Part shown: positions 23,219 to 36,388 of the stretch, in pieces
Layout: the number at the start of each line of letters is the position of its first letter
Position numbering within the stretch: the stretch's first letter is position 1
Assembly (NCBI RefSeq): GCF_016906535.1
Contig: NC_057381.1
Location: forward strand, 1,798,001 to 1,862,000
Direction: 5' to 3'
Length of the DNA: 64,000 bases
Origin: Rhizoctonia solani
Taxonomy: Eukaryota; Basidiomycota; Agaricomycetes; Cantharellales; Ceratobasidiaceae
Position numbers and translations under genes: made by a program
Notes under the pieces: model-generated
What the model was told of the DNA's origin: nothing
The model's input: the letters and a program-made list of their open reading frames with translations, nothing else
The model's database searches: none

Positions 23219-24925
23219 ATGTCATTTTCTCTTCGCCGGCCCAGTGCCTCTCACAAGCTCTTGTTTCGTGCTTATTCAGTCAAACCCACCCCACCTAAAA
23301 GATCTACTTCGTCTGGGATTCTACCTCCCCCTAAACTGAATTACGAAGGCCTAGTTCATGCGGATCAGGTCACCAATGCGAAGGACAGAAATGTAAACCT
23401 CCCGGAACGAACATTTGAGGCTCTTCGTAGAGATTTGGAAGCATGGAAAACGACGACTAGGGCGGCGGATAATCTCAGAGCCAGGCAGTCACACATCGGC
23501 AATAGTGTAAGATCAGCGGAAACACCCGAGGGTGAGTGTTTAATCGGTCCTACCAAGCAATCGATTGATCACTGCATCTGTGAATTGGATAGACAAGGAA
23601 AGTGCAGTTCGCAAGGCGCGCACTTTGAGGGACTCTGTCAATGCACATGAACGTGAAATTCTACGACTTGAGAAATCACTCCTTGCTCATGGACTTCGTA
23701 TTCCCAACACTTCTCATCCCAATGTCCCACTCGGCCCCGAGCCCAATGCACGAGTAATATCCACACATGGCCCAGAATTGATCCCTAGTGATCCTAAAAG
23801 GGACCACAACCAACTTAATGAAATCCAAGGAATGAAATTCTTCGATCGAGACGCTGGCGTGATATCCTCTGGTGCTGGATTCACTTACCTGAGGGGAGGC
23901 GGTGCCCTCCTGGAATTAGCGCTCATCACATATGCGATGGGGGTTGCTGTACGAAAAGGTTTCGAACCTATCATTACGCCAGATATTGTCCGGCGAGATG
24001 TGGCCGATCGATGTGGCTTTATTCCACGAGACGAGGAAGTTAAAGGTGATGAAGAAAGTGAAATAAAGACCCCTGAACAAATGTATGGGGTGCAATCCAA
24101 GCATGAGAATAGTGAGGCAGGCCTCGTGTTGGCCGGAACATCAGAGATTCCATTGGCAGGTAAGTTTTCCCAAGTTTAGATATCCAACTTTATTCTTATC
24201 ACAGGGGTAGCTATGCACGCTCAAGCGCTGTATAATCCTCAAACACTGCCTCGTCGAACGGTTGCGGTTGGCCACGCATTTCGGGCAGAGGCAGGCGCTC
24301 GTGGCAAAGATACTCGAGGGCTATACCGAGTACATCAATTCACCAAGGTCGAGTTATTTTCAGTCACTCCTGGCGAAGCAGTGAAGCGCATTGATGGTCA
24401 GACTAAAATGGACATCGACAAAGCCAGCGATCAGGAGCTCGAGTATCTTCGTGAATTACAAATCGAGTTATACACGGGTTTAGGTATTCCCTTCCGGTAT
24501 GCCGTTTCGAACTTTTACAGGATAACCAAACCGCTAAGTGTATGATTTTTAGTGTTCTTGATATGCCAAGTGAAGAACTGGGAGCCCCTGCGCATCGAAA
24601 GTACGATATTGAAGCTTGGATGCCCGGTCGAGGCGCCTGGGGAGAAATCTCTTCCGCCTCAAACTGCACAGACTACCAGTCTCGCCGACTCCACATCCGT
24701 CATAGATATGCTCACGACGATACTTCAGCAACCGGACCACTCCCTTATGCGCATACCTTGAATGGCACTGCCGCGGCTATTCCGAGATTGATTATTGCCT
24801 TGATCGAGAATGGAGTTAGATTCAAGGACGAGGGTGATTTGGATTACCTCGTCCTACCCTTTGTATTACGGAGGTACTGGGTTGGTGGCGATAAGTTTGG
24901 GGAAATCGAGATTCGTTGGGAATAG
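23219..24925 (+). CDS. DIA4: Seryl-tRNA synthetase, mitochondrial
   Basis: Class II aminoacyl-tRNA synthetase charging tRNA-Ser, probably in mitochondria. The N-terminus (MSFSLRRPSASHKLLFRAYS) is basic, serine-rich and free of acidic residues, as in a presequence. The coiled-coil tRNA-binding arm spans residues about 55-150 (VNLPERTFEALRRDLEAW ... HEREILRLEKSLLAHG). The catalytic core has the class II motif 2 (FRAEAGARGKDTRGLYRVHQF region near 24280-24345) and a motif 3 (LNGTAAAIPRLIIALIE) with its arginine. The TSE motif of the serine pocket (AGTSEIPLAG) is at the end of exon 2. Four exons with 55-65-base introns. The cytosolic isoform is not in this window. The DIA4 symbol is by analogy with yeast. 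Confidence 0.93.
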
Positions 24926-27043
24926 AAATTTCAAGGAGGACTATTCAAGCGCATTTTATGACCCATAGTAGACTTAATAAACCACGATTCTATTTCCAGG
25001 TCCAAGTTGATCTAAGGGTCACGATGTATCGAGTCCGTCGACTGCATAATAGTGACTCTCAGTGAGAGACCACGCAGGTTAAGAGAATCCAATATGTACC
25101 CTCCCTCTTGTTCGACTTAAATCTGTCTTGGTAGACGCGTCGAACTCCAATTTTATGGTCGATTCCTTCCCATGCGACATGTAAACGCCACAATGGCTCC
25201 TTTCGGTGTACCTCGGTGCAAGGTACCGCTTGAGGGAAATAAAATAGGAATTTTTTGCCTATTTTAAGCTTTCGCACCCGACTTTTGAATGAGGGGGGAT
25301 AATAAGCTATTCTCCTGTAATTCATTGTAGCCAACATTTACGCGCGTATAACTTAGTAATGTGCAAGAACTAAGCGTGACTCTGGACTACGCTGACCGAC
25401 CTCGGTTCTGGTTTGTGTTCTCTAAACAGTTTCTCAGGGTTTATTCCTTTTGCCTTACTCAATTTTGTTTCTAATTTTGGCTCCCACACTCGAATAAAAA
25501 GTACTGATGTGGCCCAAGCGCTTCACAACGCGGTAGGAGAATTAGCTGCCTGTGTTGGAGACACAGAGTTCGCCCGTTGTAATATACTCCGAATACCTCT
25601 AAAATCTTGTTCACGTATTGATCAGTAGGGTTCGGAGACTCCAGTATTTGTATAAAACAAATGGGTAGATCATATTTCATAAAGCACCAAGTAGCCTTTA
25701 TTATAGTGGATCAATAAATGAAAAGGAAGAGAACATATGTGAGGTTCACATTAATCCAGGACGAATGACGCTTGGTTTGAGCGCATAGTTGGCTCGATCA
25801 CATCGGTCGTTCGCACAACTATCGATGAGGCTCAGGTTGAAGTTGCATGCTCAGTATCTATCAGCACTAGTAATTGATCCCCCGTGACTGAAGAGGAGAC
25901 TCGCTCAGCTCAACACCGAGAGCGGCAATACTGAGCCCAAGGCCTCTCCCTTGTGAGATTTGCTCATGTATGTGGATGCGCTTACATGTGGGGGCCTGCC
26001 GCCACGACATCGAGTGCAAAATGGCAGAAAGAGAGGAGGCGCCCGGGCCGTATTATAAGTGTGGGAAGAAAAGGCAGCGAGCGTTCGAGCCATCTGTCGG
26101 ACGTAGTCAATGATCGCAACTGCTCGGTGAGGCGACGGTCACCTGATCTCGTAAGCGCTGGCTTCCTGGGCTCAACACCAGTCGTACAGCTCCGCGACCT
26201 ACGTCGCACCATCATGTGTCGGCTCCGAATATAAAGGACATATCGTCCAGCTATCATCAATGTTGTCGGGCGTAGGAAAATTCGAATAAATGAATATCTT
26301 GCCTCATGTCAAGGCTTAAGCCGCCTTTACTCTAGATCGAGTCCCAGAGGTTTTGCCATATGGTACCACGAAGCACGCACGTACGTTATCTGCAGTACAA
26401 TACCTAAGGCAAATAAAGCGGCGGCGAGATTCTAGTCTTTCTGGCATATAAAATCCAAACTCTACGCTAGAACCCTCTGGCTACGCGATTATTAGACATG
26501 TCATACAGCCTGGATCGGCATCCACATCCATTTCAGCATTCTCACGTCTATTCTGTTAAGCTTCTAGTCCCTCTTATCATGATTTTCTATCTTGTGATAA
26601 AAATTCTATGATCGCCGAGGACGCCCTTTTACTATACTGCCCCGGGCCAAGCCTAAACCACGACAGTTTGACCCCGGTAGCTTGTCGTCAAACCTCAATA
26701 TGGTCCAATAATAGCTTACTACAACATAGTCGTGAGAGCTTCACTTGAAGCTCGAGTAATTAGCCATCCATAAAGATCCTAAGAAGCATCTGAGTGACAG
26801 CCCCGAGAGTCATATTCACACGACGTGCATGGCTTATCCGTAAGCTCTTGTTCTTGTCCGCGGCATTCTCTGAATGTACGGAACCGTAAGCTGTACGCCA
26901 GAGCTTCAGCAAACTTTCATGAGCATAGCTGTTGCATCAACTTTAGTATTTAAAACGAAGAGTATAAGTAACCCCCACTCAGTGCGTCTGTTACTCATCC
27001 ACTGTTCAACTCTCAGTTACTCACTAGTACTTCAAGCTCAAGA
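24926..27043. other. 2.1-kb gene-poor region
   Basis: No gene with a recognisable domain on either strand. The reading frames at 25059-25337 (-), 25413-25628 (+) and 25953-26260 (both strands) are short, mutually overlapping and motif-free. The last 100 bases are the promoter of the next gene. It may contain old repeat remnants that I cannot identify by eye. Confidence 0.4.
26963..26970 (+). promoter_or_regulatory. TATA-like element of the secreted DUF3455-like gene
   Basis: TATAAGTA lies 74 bases upstream of the start codon at 27044. Between them is a pyrimidine-rich stretch (GTCTGTTACTCATCC), a common layout for highly expressed fungal genes for secreted proteins. Position-based inference only. 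Confidence 0.4.
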
Positions 27044-27823
27044 ATGATCTTCCATGTTTTTGCCACACTGGTAGCCTCTGTTATGGCAGCACCAAGGCAG
27101 CAAACATACGGGTGCGATGTTTCGAGTGCTCAGATGTCACTTCCTAGCACCCTTTCCCCGCCCAGTGGCGCCGGGCCTCAATTTATTGCACTTGGGGCTG
27201 GCACACAAGTACGAGACATTGTATATTTCGTTAAATCTACTAATCATTCTTTCTAGAATTATACCTGCTCTGCATCAGGAACTTACACCTCAGCGGGAGC
27301 TGTAGCAACGCTCTTTGACCTCAGCTGCCTCGAGCAATCGGACATAGAAACGTTCAATAACATCCAAACCTACGCATACAACGTGATCGGCAACTGGAAC
27401 AACGTTGTATCTGTTCTGGCACCTTACACCCACGTCCTCGGAAAACATTACTTTGTGTCCCAGAGTGGCACTATCGCTCCTAAATTCGACTTTACTCAAA
27501 CTGGTAATGGATACGTGATCAGCAAGAAAATTGGGGTAAGTGCCCATGTCAACCATGCGAACGAGCGCTTACGAGTAGGACCTATTACATTAGGGCGCCT
27601 CGTCGCCTGATGGCTCTCAGAATGTCGACTGGCTCGAGCTTCAAAACACTTCTGGAACCTTGGCAAAGTATGTCTACCGAATCAATACCCAGGGGGGCCA
27701 ACCTCCCGCGTCGTGCACGGCCGGTCAGACCGTGACTGTTCCGTATACGGCCAAGTATTGTGAGTCATGTGAGAGCAAACGCATATAGGTTAACTCACTC
27801 CCTGGATAGGGTTCTATAACTAG
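27044..27823 (+). CDS. Small secreted DUF3455-like protein
   Basis: 207 residues from four exons (165 + 279 + 166 + 14 nt), all in phase. Residues 1-16 are a signal peptide (MIFHVFATLVASVMAA). The mature protein has PPSGAGPQFIALGAGTQ followed by NYTC across the first intron, the layout of DUF3455 (a fold often mislabelled malate dehydrogenase in fungal annotation). The centre contains a YVISKKIG strand, then GSQNVDWLEL and a C-terminal YVYRINTQGGQPP with CTAGQTV. Cysteines at the NYTC, LSC and SCTAG positions may form disulphides. The last exon is only 14 nt (encoding WFYN and the stop). Function unknown; probably extracellular. The DUF assignment is by motif recall. Confidence 0.8.
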
Positions 27824-28698
27824 CGATCAGGGAGGTGTCACGGTATGGGTTATGAACAAGCGGCTTTCACACGGAACCCACTCTTCCCTGTTAGGCCCCA
27901 AGTTTTAGTGTAAAATACGGCATTCATACCTCTTCTAGAATAAAATCTTCTGTTTCGTTGCAGCTGTTTGCGAGATCTGTCCATTGAAAGGCTCCATGAG
28001 CCGTAAAAACCGGAACAGCTCCATCTATTCACACGATTGCTTCGTGACTCGGAGTTTTAGCGCATACTGTATATATCACCCAAACAAACAAACCCCGACC
28101 TCCGAGTTGAATCGTGTTTCTGAAGGGCCAATTTGGCTTCATGTTGCTGTTTCCCCTCTTCGTTTAACATTTTTTGTGACTAAATTCTCGTATCACACGG
28201 CGAACATAGGTAATTTGCGCAACCAGAAGGCTCTCGGATTATATAGATCCTACAAATCAAGCTCGACCTCCTTGGTGACTTCTTCCCCATACTTCGCATA
28301 TACCTTCCGAAGACAATCAGGGTTCAAGCAATCTTATTAGACAACTTCAAAGTTATCCGGCCTATATGCACTTGATTTGAGCACGGCTTTCAAAGTCATT
28401 ATAGCAACACGAACACCCAATTCAAGCGACAAACACCAGGAGTCAAAAACGCACAAAGAACAACAACACAAACTCACACGGCAGATATATGTTGAAGATG
28501 CTGCAGATAAATATCTATACTCAGCGGAAGCGATGAATAACAAAGCCAACTCAGGAAGGAAATGCAAGTGAAACTCGACTTAAATATAAACGCGAATAGG
28601 AGATGAGGCTAAGCGCCAGAGCAGTCACTTGGCTAAGCATACATGCTACGTCAATATATATGCATCAAAACAAAAACATCATAAAAACCATCAATCAA
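27824..28698. other. Convergent intergenic region
   Basis: Lies between the 3' ends of the secreted-protein gene and the antiporter. It is AT-rich, with a CAATCAATCAATC microrepeat near 28690. Short frames on both strands have no motif. Confidence 0.4.
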
Positions 28699-31600
28699 TC
28701 AATCGTCCCTCACATTCTCCGCGGCCTGCAAGACAAACAAACTCGCGCTGGTACCCGTCGCAACAAACGCAGTCGCCACATCTCCCACAGTGCGTCGAAC
28801 CTCGCTGCCAATCGTCGCGGACGCGTTCGACGAAGCGACAAGTCCACGGAGTTCATCCGTGTACAACTCGGCCATTCTCCGTCCACGACCGACAACGACT
28901 AGTAGAGCTTTGTTGTTCGACGTGGCGGTGGTATGTTCAAACTTGCAGCGTTGTAGGATTCCGGCCAAGAGGACGGGGGATTCATCTTCTACAAAAGTAA
29001 CGCGAGAGCGCGTGTTTTGAACCACTGGGGACTGAACCGCAGAAGAAGAAGTCATTTGGGTCCAGAGCAGATTGTCGGCAGCTTCAGACTGGAGACGATG
29101 CTGTGTGGTATTCTGGGGATATACAGTATCGGGTTCGAGCTGTCAAACGATCGTTTAGAAAATGCCGTTGCCAATCGAGAACAGGTACCCACCGAATGAA
29201 CGGTTATGTTGTTATCAAGTTCGGTAGTACTCTGTTGAGCCTTCAAGTCTGTAAAGCGAGTTTCGACTTCTTCGAGTCCATCTGTCTTTTTCATCCTCAT
29301 AACAGTAGCCGAAACAGCCGGGTGCGTGCAGAGCTGTACTACAAAGGCAAGAGCGAGACGGTCGTCTGGGCCACCAGAAAACGGCAAGAATATGTGCTGG
29401 CCGTACGTAGTATTCGTTTCCAAAGGCGATAAACCACGGTCGATGAAGAGCGCAACGTCAGACGGAGACTCGGCAAATACACGACGAATGAATTGCGAAT
29501 AGTTCATGGTAATAGTCTTGTCTGCTCCCGCTGATCTGCCACCAAAGATAGCATCGAATGGATTCTGCGGAACGACTCCGCTAGTCATTTGCGGTGTGTC
29601 TTCAAGCGTCGAGCGAGCCAAGTTCCATGGGATAACCACAAGATCAGCATTAGTTTCGCGTGCATGAGAGGTAACGCTCGAGCTGAATGAATCCCGGGGA
29701 ACAATCGAAAGCACGGACGAGACTGGGATTCGATTCAGGTGCCCAAACGTGCGCATAACGCTGATTACAGTATCACGATGCATCAGCTCTTCCGACCCAG
29801 TACCTTTCATGACTGCAGAAGTGCGCTCAGTCAACTCGATCAAACGCAGTGCGTCGATCGATACTCGAGGGGTTCCATCGGAAAGGACGGGCAGATTTCC
29901 AGCGAGAGGTGAGATCGCCTGAGAGTTTGGATCCAAGACGTCCACCTTTTCGTCAGAGTACCCAATCAAATGCGCTTTAGACATAGTCGAACTTATTGTC
30001 TGGGGAGGTTGCAAGAATTGTGTCAATGTCATGACTGCTGGGAGGTGTTCAACTTTGCTCAGCACAACGGTGAAGCGTGTCATGAGGGAAATAGGCCCAG
30101 TGGTGTTCGAGGTCGAGCGCCGGCGAGTCCTGTTGACTGGAGTTTCACTGGAAGACTTGTTCGGAGAAGCATGCTCGCGCGCGTGTTCGGGGTAAATTCT
30201 GCATCCGACTGAGTTAACATTTAAAACAAAATGAACTAATCGAGACTTACAAAATGGTGCAAGGCGAAGTAATAAAGGTCAAGATGACGGCCATCATGAC
30301 AAACATGGAAAATACCTTGGTGTCGAGAATACCAGCGGATAGGCCAATATTGAGCACAATAAGTTCGACGAGACTGAGATAAAATAAGTATGCATCAAAA
30401 CGGGACAAATTGTCAACGTACCCTTTACAGCTCATCAACATGCCAATTGCTCCGGCTTCGCGGTTGTTGAAACCCATCAAGCGTGCAGGAAGGGCACAAC
30501 CAACGAATTTACCCAGGAAAGCCACCGCAATAACCAAGAAGGTATACCCCCAAGCAGTACCGTCGTTCAAAAGACCAAGGTCAGTCTTGAGACCTGAGAG
30601 CGTAAAGTACTAATAAAAACTTTAAAGTTAGAATGCAGTCTTGGCCTACGGATGCGACGATCGCTTACCAAGGGCAAGAACAAAATCGAGACCAGGTCCT
30701 CGATCTTTTCAAGAAGCGAAATCGAAAAGCCGTTGTCTCTAGGGACAATCAAACCAGCGATAAAGGCTCCAAAAATAGCATGCACGCCGATCACGTCGGT
30801 GAAGAAAGAGCTCACGAACACGAGCAGCATAGTGACAGTCATCATGGATGGGGTGGGTGTGCCGTTGCCGAGGCTTCCACTACGCCTAGCGAGCCATAGA
30901 TATCCCCATTTGATAGGGAAAACAATGAAAAGAATCCACCCAACACAAGTAAGCAGAATCCAGAGCGCAGTGAGCCCATCACTGGCGTTGATAAGAGTGA
31001 CGGTCAAAGCCAAGAGAATCCAAGCTGCCAAGTTCGGTTTCACGGTCTTGTATAGTGACAAAGATCGATTGCTTACCAGTAACGTCATCCACAACGGCAG
31101 CAGACAGGGTGGTGATCCCGACGTGTGTATCTGCGAGGACCGTGGGTCAAAGTTTTTGGGTAGTAAGAGCAAGTGAATGCTTACCCAACAGGTTCAATTC
31201 CGTCAGAATACGGCACAGAACAGGGAACGCGGTGATCGAAATGGCCACACCGATGAATAAGAGAAACAGGCCAAATGAAGCGTCCCCCGGATTAACGAAT
31301 TTGTGGTAAACAGGAACCGCAACTCCAACTCCTACGGCAAAGGGCAAGAGCATGCCCGCAGCTGAAATGACGATCGACTTCTTGGCGTTTCGCCTGAACA
31401 CAGCGAGATCCACTTCCATGCCTGGGGGCAAGTGAGTTTTAGGACGGTTTAGCGAGGGAGACGAAAATTACCAGTTACAAACATGAAGAGGCATAGGCCA
31501 ATGTTCGCCACTAAGCTCAGATACGGGAGCGATTGAGGAGGAAACACTGTTGCCGAAAAATCTAGATTTCTTTGAGTTGTAAAATTAAAAGACCGAGACT

Positions 31601-31987
31601 GGTGAACTTACTGGGGATTCGACCAAAAGCTGTGGGACCAAGCAGAATACCGCCAACAACTTCCGCTATAACGCGTGGCTGGTTGATTTTTGCGAATAAG
31701 AGGGCAAGTCCCTGGGTCATGCATACGATAAGAACTACCATAGGATAAGCGTTTGGTATCGAGGGCTCAACTCGTAGTTCAATTCACTCACTAAGCTGGA
31801 TAACCCATATGCGTATCGGATTTGCCGTGTCAAAATGAGCTGGATTTTCTCCTGACAGAATTCCCCCCTATTGTCGGTGAGTACGCTTTTGGCTTTCGCA
31901 GGAATCCAGTACACTCGCCTGCTCTCGTGCAGCTCGCTTCGCAAGCCCATGACCAAGGCCCAGAAGCGTGTCAGAAATTTCGCCCAT
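28699..31987 (-). CDS. KHA1: K+/H+ antiporter, CPA2 family (Kha1-type)
   Basis: Monovalent cation/proton antiporter of the CPA2 family, expected in endomembranes and involved in K+ and pH homeostasis. The N-terminus was rebuilt: ATG at 31987 (MGEISDTLLGLGHG) joins to ENPAHFDTANPIRIWVI, then LILIVCMTQGLALLFAK and INQPRVIAEVVGGILLGP, the family's first two membrane segments. About a dozen hydrophobic helices follow, with TDVIGVHAIFGAFIAGL, typical of the core. The C-terminal third is hydrophilic and resembles the tandem nucleotide-binding/universal-stress-like region of Kha1 (VVIPWNLARS, LLVVVGRGRRMAELY). The last two exons are joined across an 80-base intron (acceptor near 29115). Several introns are visible; no break seen. 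Confidence 0.92.
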
Positions 31988-33253
31988 GGCAACGTACGAC
32001 GGGGGCAACAATAAGCTGGTCGAGACTCGGCCCAGGGAATATATACGCTAGAGTCTGTGAAAATCTGACCCTATGTGCCTGATGGTTTGCTTGGCCTATA
32101 GGGAAGTCACTCGATCAATGACCTTGTCCCACGTAAGGAGCTTTGATTCAATATGTAAGTGAGATATATCATTGAATGATAGTCCCTGAATGGACATGAG
32201 CACAAAGTCAATTTAATATCAAACGCTATCGTGGTCGACGTTTGTCTCAGAAGTACGACATTGGAAATTTTATCATTTGGGAGATTTGGATAGGAATCCA
32301 AGGCTTCGATAAAACACTTGTGTACGGTGCCGACATAAGGCTCCTGGAAAGCCGTTAGGAGGCCTGTACAATGTCTATTAGAACATTACCAACGTAAAGG
32401 CCACTACTTTACTGACTTCGGTTGCTGAGTGACTTTATGAGCGGCTGGGACCCCCCGGCTATACGTGCATTGCCATCTGTCACTGAGGCTGCAAAAGCAC
32501 GAAGGGTTACTAACAGGGAAGAAAGGCATTAGACAATATTTGGGATGGAATGAAGAACATACGGTGGCAAGCCAATTCTGTGAATGATCCAGACCCGTAC
32601 GCGAGCTGAAGTAGATCAAAAAATTCAATAGAACTCAATAAGAAGGCAGAACAGGTTTCTAGACTAAATGATGGCAATGATGGATTGACGGAACAGATCA
32701 TCCTCAGCAGTAGGGGGTACTCGGCGTATCCCAGAGATGCCCTAGAAGCAAAGGCAGTCGGGTTCCATTGTCAATACGCATCTATCTCCTCATTTATACG
32801 GGTATTGATGTCAGCCATAACAATTGGCCTGCTAGCGATTGTGCTCAGAAGGACCTCGGTAGGCCGGGGGAATTTCAGGGTTCGATGGCTCAGTTCCTTA
32901 AAGGGAACTTCAACGGGTTGGCACTCGAGCAGATGCCTCGAAATGGTTGCTGAGTCGAATCCTTGGGAGCCAACCTGGTGGCAGTGTTGGGGCAGTGTAG
33001 ATATAGAGTCTGGCACGTGCCTAAGATAACTGGAGATTAGCCGGATCGAAACTGCCGCAGATATCTTTCGCGCAGATAAGATTAGAAGCAGTTGATTTGT
33101 AAGCGAAGTACCGTATGTAACTACAGTGAGCTGGTAGAGGACCTCTATTCGCAGCAGAATTCCGAGTATATTGCTTGCACGGAGATACAGAATTATTGGG
33201 TTTCTATAACATGGTCGAGTTAAGTAACACATGTAAGATTGTCTCACTTCCTT
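31988..33253. other. Intergenic, no gene seen
   Basis: Includes the antiporter promoter. Opposed short frames at 32404-33247 have no recognisable domain. Confidence 0.4.
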
Positions 33254-33744
33254 CTAATGTTCATTTGTGAGTTGAATAGACTGGCGGAAACACTCAATCC
33301 ATTTGTTTCGATACACATCAATGTCATTGGTCTGTAAGGCCTTTCCCAAATCGGTGGCTAAGAATTCTTCAGGTGTAAGCATTTTGCCGGTAGGCCATTG
33401 AAACAGTGGAGTGGTCTGGAATCCAGGATACTTTGTTTCGTCTTTGAAATACTGCTCAAAGAAACTGAAGCGTAGACGGTAGGAACTCAGTGGGATGAGG
33501 TAACGCAGGTACTATATAAACTGTCAGACCCGAAAAAATGCTTCAATAATCCACATACCCATGGATCGGAAGCTGAAGCCTTGACATCAAGATGTCTGTC
33601 CTCAATATTGCCTCCTTTAGGTATAATCCATTGTTGAAGGTAAAAGGTCTCCTCCTTATCGCTGAGCCTTATTTTGACTTCGTAACTATTGGGTGCAGTA
33701 TAAATCTCCCACTGTAATGTAACACTGGGTAAGACTACGCTCAT
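33254..33744 (-). CDS. Small uncharacterised protein
   Basis: Two exons (33744-33559 and 33511-33254, 186 + 258 nt) give 147 residues, in phase across a 47-base GTATGT...TATAG intron that interrupts after DPW. The sequence begins MSVVLPSVTLQWEIYTAPNS and contains YLQQWIIPKGG and YFKDETKYPGFQTTPLFQW. It has no signal peptide, membrane segment or known motif. Clean splicing with a consistent frame argues for a real gene. Function not recognised. Confidence 0.6.
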
Positions 33745-34262
33745 AGATATCGATTTATAATGGACTCAATACGGACAGGTGGCGACATTTAACCCCGGAT
33801 TGACTTAAAACAGTATGAGATGTTAGTTAGAAGGATTGAATAGAGTGGGCTCAGTTATGAAACCAAGATGCTGGTCACTTTATATAGCATTGGAAGGTGA
33901 CGGGTCATGTGCTGATCACTCGTGTGAACTGTGATCGGATTGGCACATCTATAGGTACCGGGGGATGCTGTTCCGAACTCAGGCACCAATAACCAATCCG
34001 GAAAATCCTCGAGCGAGGCTTCAATGTAGGAAAAACTACGGTACTTGCTCTAACGTTGATATCACGTTGGTTGTATAACATTCAGAGTACTCAGTTTATG
34101 GCACAGTTGGCACATTAGAGGAAAAGGGCCAGTTAATGCCAATCAATTTTCATAAAACGCCTCCTACTTCACAATAAGCTCATATCCAGCGTCACTTTGT
34201 TTTAGAACGGGAGCAGGTAATGCATACTTTACATGTCCCAGTGGGGAAGCACCCAAACATGG
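33745..34262. other. Intergenic, no gene seen
   Basis: Promoter side of the small gene and 3' flank of the MYND-finger gene. Nothing else recognised. Confidence 0.35.
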
Positions 34263-36388
34263 CTACCCCCGGGATGGGACTCCCTTCTCGAGCAGATTAT
34301 CGGGCATGATCGATTCAGCAGATGTTATTGGATGTATGCGCCTTGCACACCCTATCCGATGCGATCTGCTGAATATATCAGACCCATGATCAAGCTCCCA
34401 GGCCCTACCAAGTTACTCCAAGTTGATTAATTTGAACATGATAAAATAAGTTGAGATTTCTTACTTGACTTGGCAGCCCATACTACAATAAGCCCGGTCA
34501 CAGCATAGATCACAGAATAGCGGGTTGAAATTCAAGGGAAAAGGACTTGGAAATCGAGTGTACATGCACCCAGCCCCAGATGCGCGAATTTGCGCAACAT
34601 AGAGGTCCATAGCCAGGCTCTGCGAAACCTGGTGCCAGACTCGACGGCAGGCTTGATAATAGCCAGCATAGGGAGAAATGGCATCTGATAAAGATGTTCC
34701 AAGCATCTTGAAGTGCTGGTCAGTCTTAATCCAGTGAAAGGCATAAGGCAGGAACGGCTTTTTCAATAAACTTTTGGGAACCACGGCTTCAGGTTGCAAG
34801 AATAACTCCGTCGTGTTTTCCAAGAACTCCATACACTGTTCTATGGGTTTAATATAGGTTATTAAGGACACCTCAACATCGAGGAGAAAGTATTTACTGT
34901 AAGATTCGGAAGCCTTAGTCGAATAGGGCTCGAGTACGATCATCGCTCGGGCCACCATATCTGGCAAGTCTCTTCCTGCCAACGTTTCGACAAGATCCAG
35001 TACCGCGTATCGGCTAGCATAGTATGTATGGTTTAAAAATCGTATCAACCGGCTGTATTTCCTTCAGTCTTCCGGTACTTGAAACAATCGACAAAAAAAG
35101 TCCAATACACACCCAATGAGTCTAAATACTCGGCCAATACCAATGATGGTCTCTTGATCATCTTCCTTTTTGTTGTTTATAATCTCCCAGATCCGGTCTA
35201 GTGTATTCCCAATCAATGGCGGGAGCAAAAATTCAACTCTAGGCTGCATAATCTGCGTCACAAAGTTCAAAAGAACGAGGATGGCGTTGATTTCGAGTGA
35301 TAAATAGGTCGGCGAATCGACTAGAGACATCCTCCCAGTATATGCTTGAAGTACTATTCGTAGGTCGTCCAGAGTAACGTGTTTAGAGCTATCCGTCCAT
35401 TGATCAGCCTTGCTGCTTAGCTGAACGTCGTTATTTATGTATACTAGCGATTCGAGTTGATCCGTAGTTGCGACAAGAAAATATCGCCATAATATCTCGC
35501 AAAAAGGTATAGCGAGATTCTCTGACGGAAGCGACTCGACAAAAATACTAAACTAAAGAATAAGTATTCCACTTTCGGTGTAAAGGCCGGATATCGGGAA
35601 TGCGAACCTATTAGAGTACAAATATCGCCAGAGGACAAACATAACTCCCGAGAGTCCAGGCGAGTGCGTCATCATGTATGTCTTGAGAAAGAAATGTCGA
35701 TCGTCCCACAACATGTCGAGTAGTAATAATATATCAGATCGTAGCATCAAGGGAGTTAGCTGTAATCGTCGCCGGTCTTGGACACGAACCCAGCCAAGAA
35801 CCCAACTACAGGGCTGCCCGGCATTTCCTATCTCAATTTCGCTTTTGATAGCTCGCGAAACATGACCTGAAAGTATGAGTATTAGCTCTGTGTTGGTATC
35901 AGACTCCATGTTCGCAATAGTCATATCGAGATTCTCCGTTCGAAGTAAAATGTTGGTACCAATGGCGAGAACGATGATCTTGAAGCATAGATAGCCATAC
36001 TCATAACTGAATGGCTGCGAAAGTATAAATAATCACTTCACATTTTAAGCTATATGAGATTACGAACCGACATTCTATCATCTGCTTCAACAGTACCCAT
36101 CAATTTGAGACACCCGCTGATAAGTGGAGGATCGGCAAAATAATGATAGGTTTGAGGACACATAGATAGATTGAGAATTGACTCTAGCACTTGGAGCGTT
36201 ACTACCTTCGTCCCTTCTGGATCTGGATATTGTGACGGTCCTGCTAACCTGACTACTTGGGAGATGGATTCCTCGGCTTCGGCCTTCATTGTGGACGTAA
36301 TGTCAATTCTCTTCTTGGCAGCAGCGAGATCATAGGAGCCGACATAATCGTCCAGGGGCCTTCCCCATCGTGGGTGAACACTAGACAT
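34263..36388 (-). CDS. MYND-type zinc-finger protein
   Basis: A multi-exon gene that starts at ATG 36388 (MSSVHPRWGRPLDDYVGS) and reads through several exons of helical, armadillo-like sequence (for example LESILNLSMCPQTYHYF and IVLQAYTGRMSLVDSPTYL). The C-terminus carries an atypical MYND zinc finger: an early Cys near GCMYTRF, then FCDLCCDRAYCSMGCQVK, then AWELDH and HRIGC after an intron (donor at about 34463, acceptor TTGGTAG). The Cys/His order fits MYND, though the first Cys pair is irregular. MYND fingers mediate protein contacts. This helical-plus-MYND layout is common in agaricomycetes and has no assigned role. The last exon ends at the stop at 34263-34265. Inner exon borders are approximate. 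Confidence 0.68.

Noticed and set aside
25953..26260. Opposed 92-93-codon frames
   Set aside because: Both frames are open by composition, with no motif and no splice structure.
28603..29020. Plus-strand frames of 76-123 codons
   Set aside because: Antisense to the antiporter C-terminal exons.
30652..31309. Plus-strand frames opposite the antiporter
   Set aside because: The minus strand encodes membrane helices and CPA2 motifs; the plus frames have no motif.
34233..34430. 65-codon plus-strand frame
   Set aside because: Antisense to the last, MYND-completing exon of the minus-strand gene.
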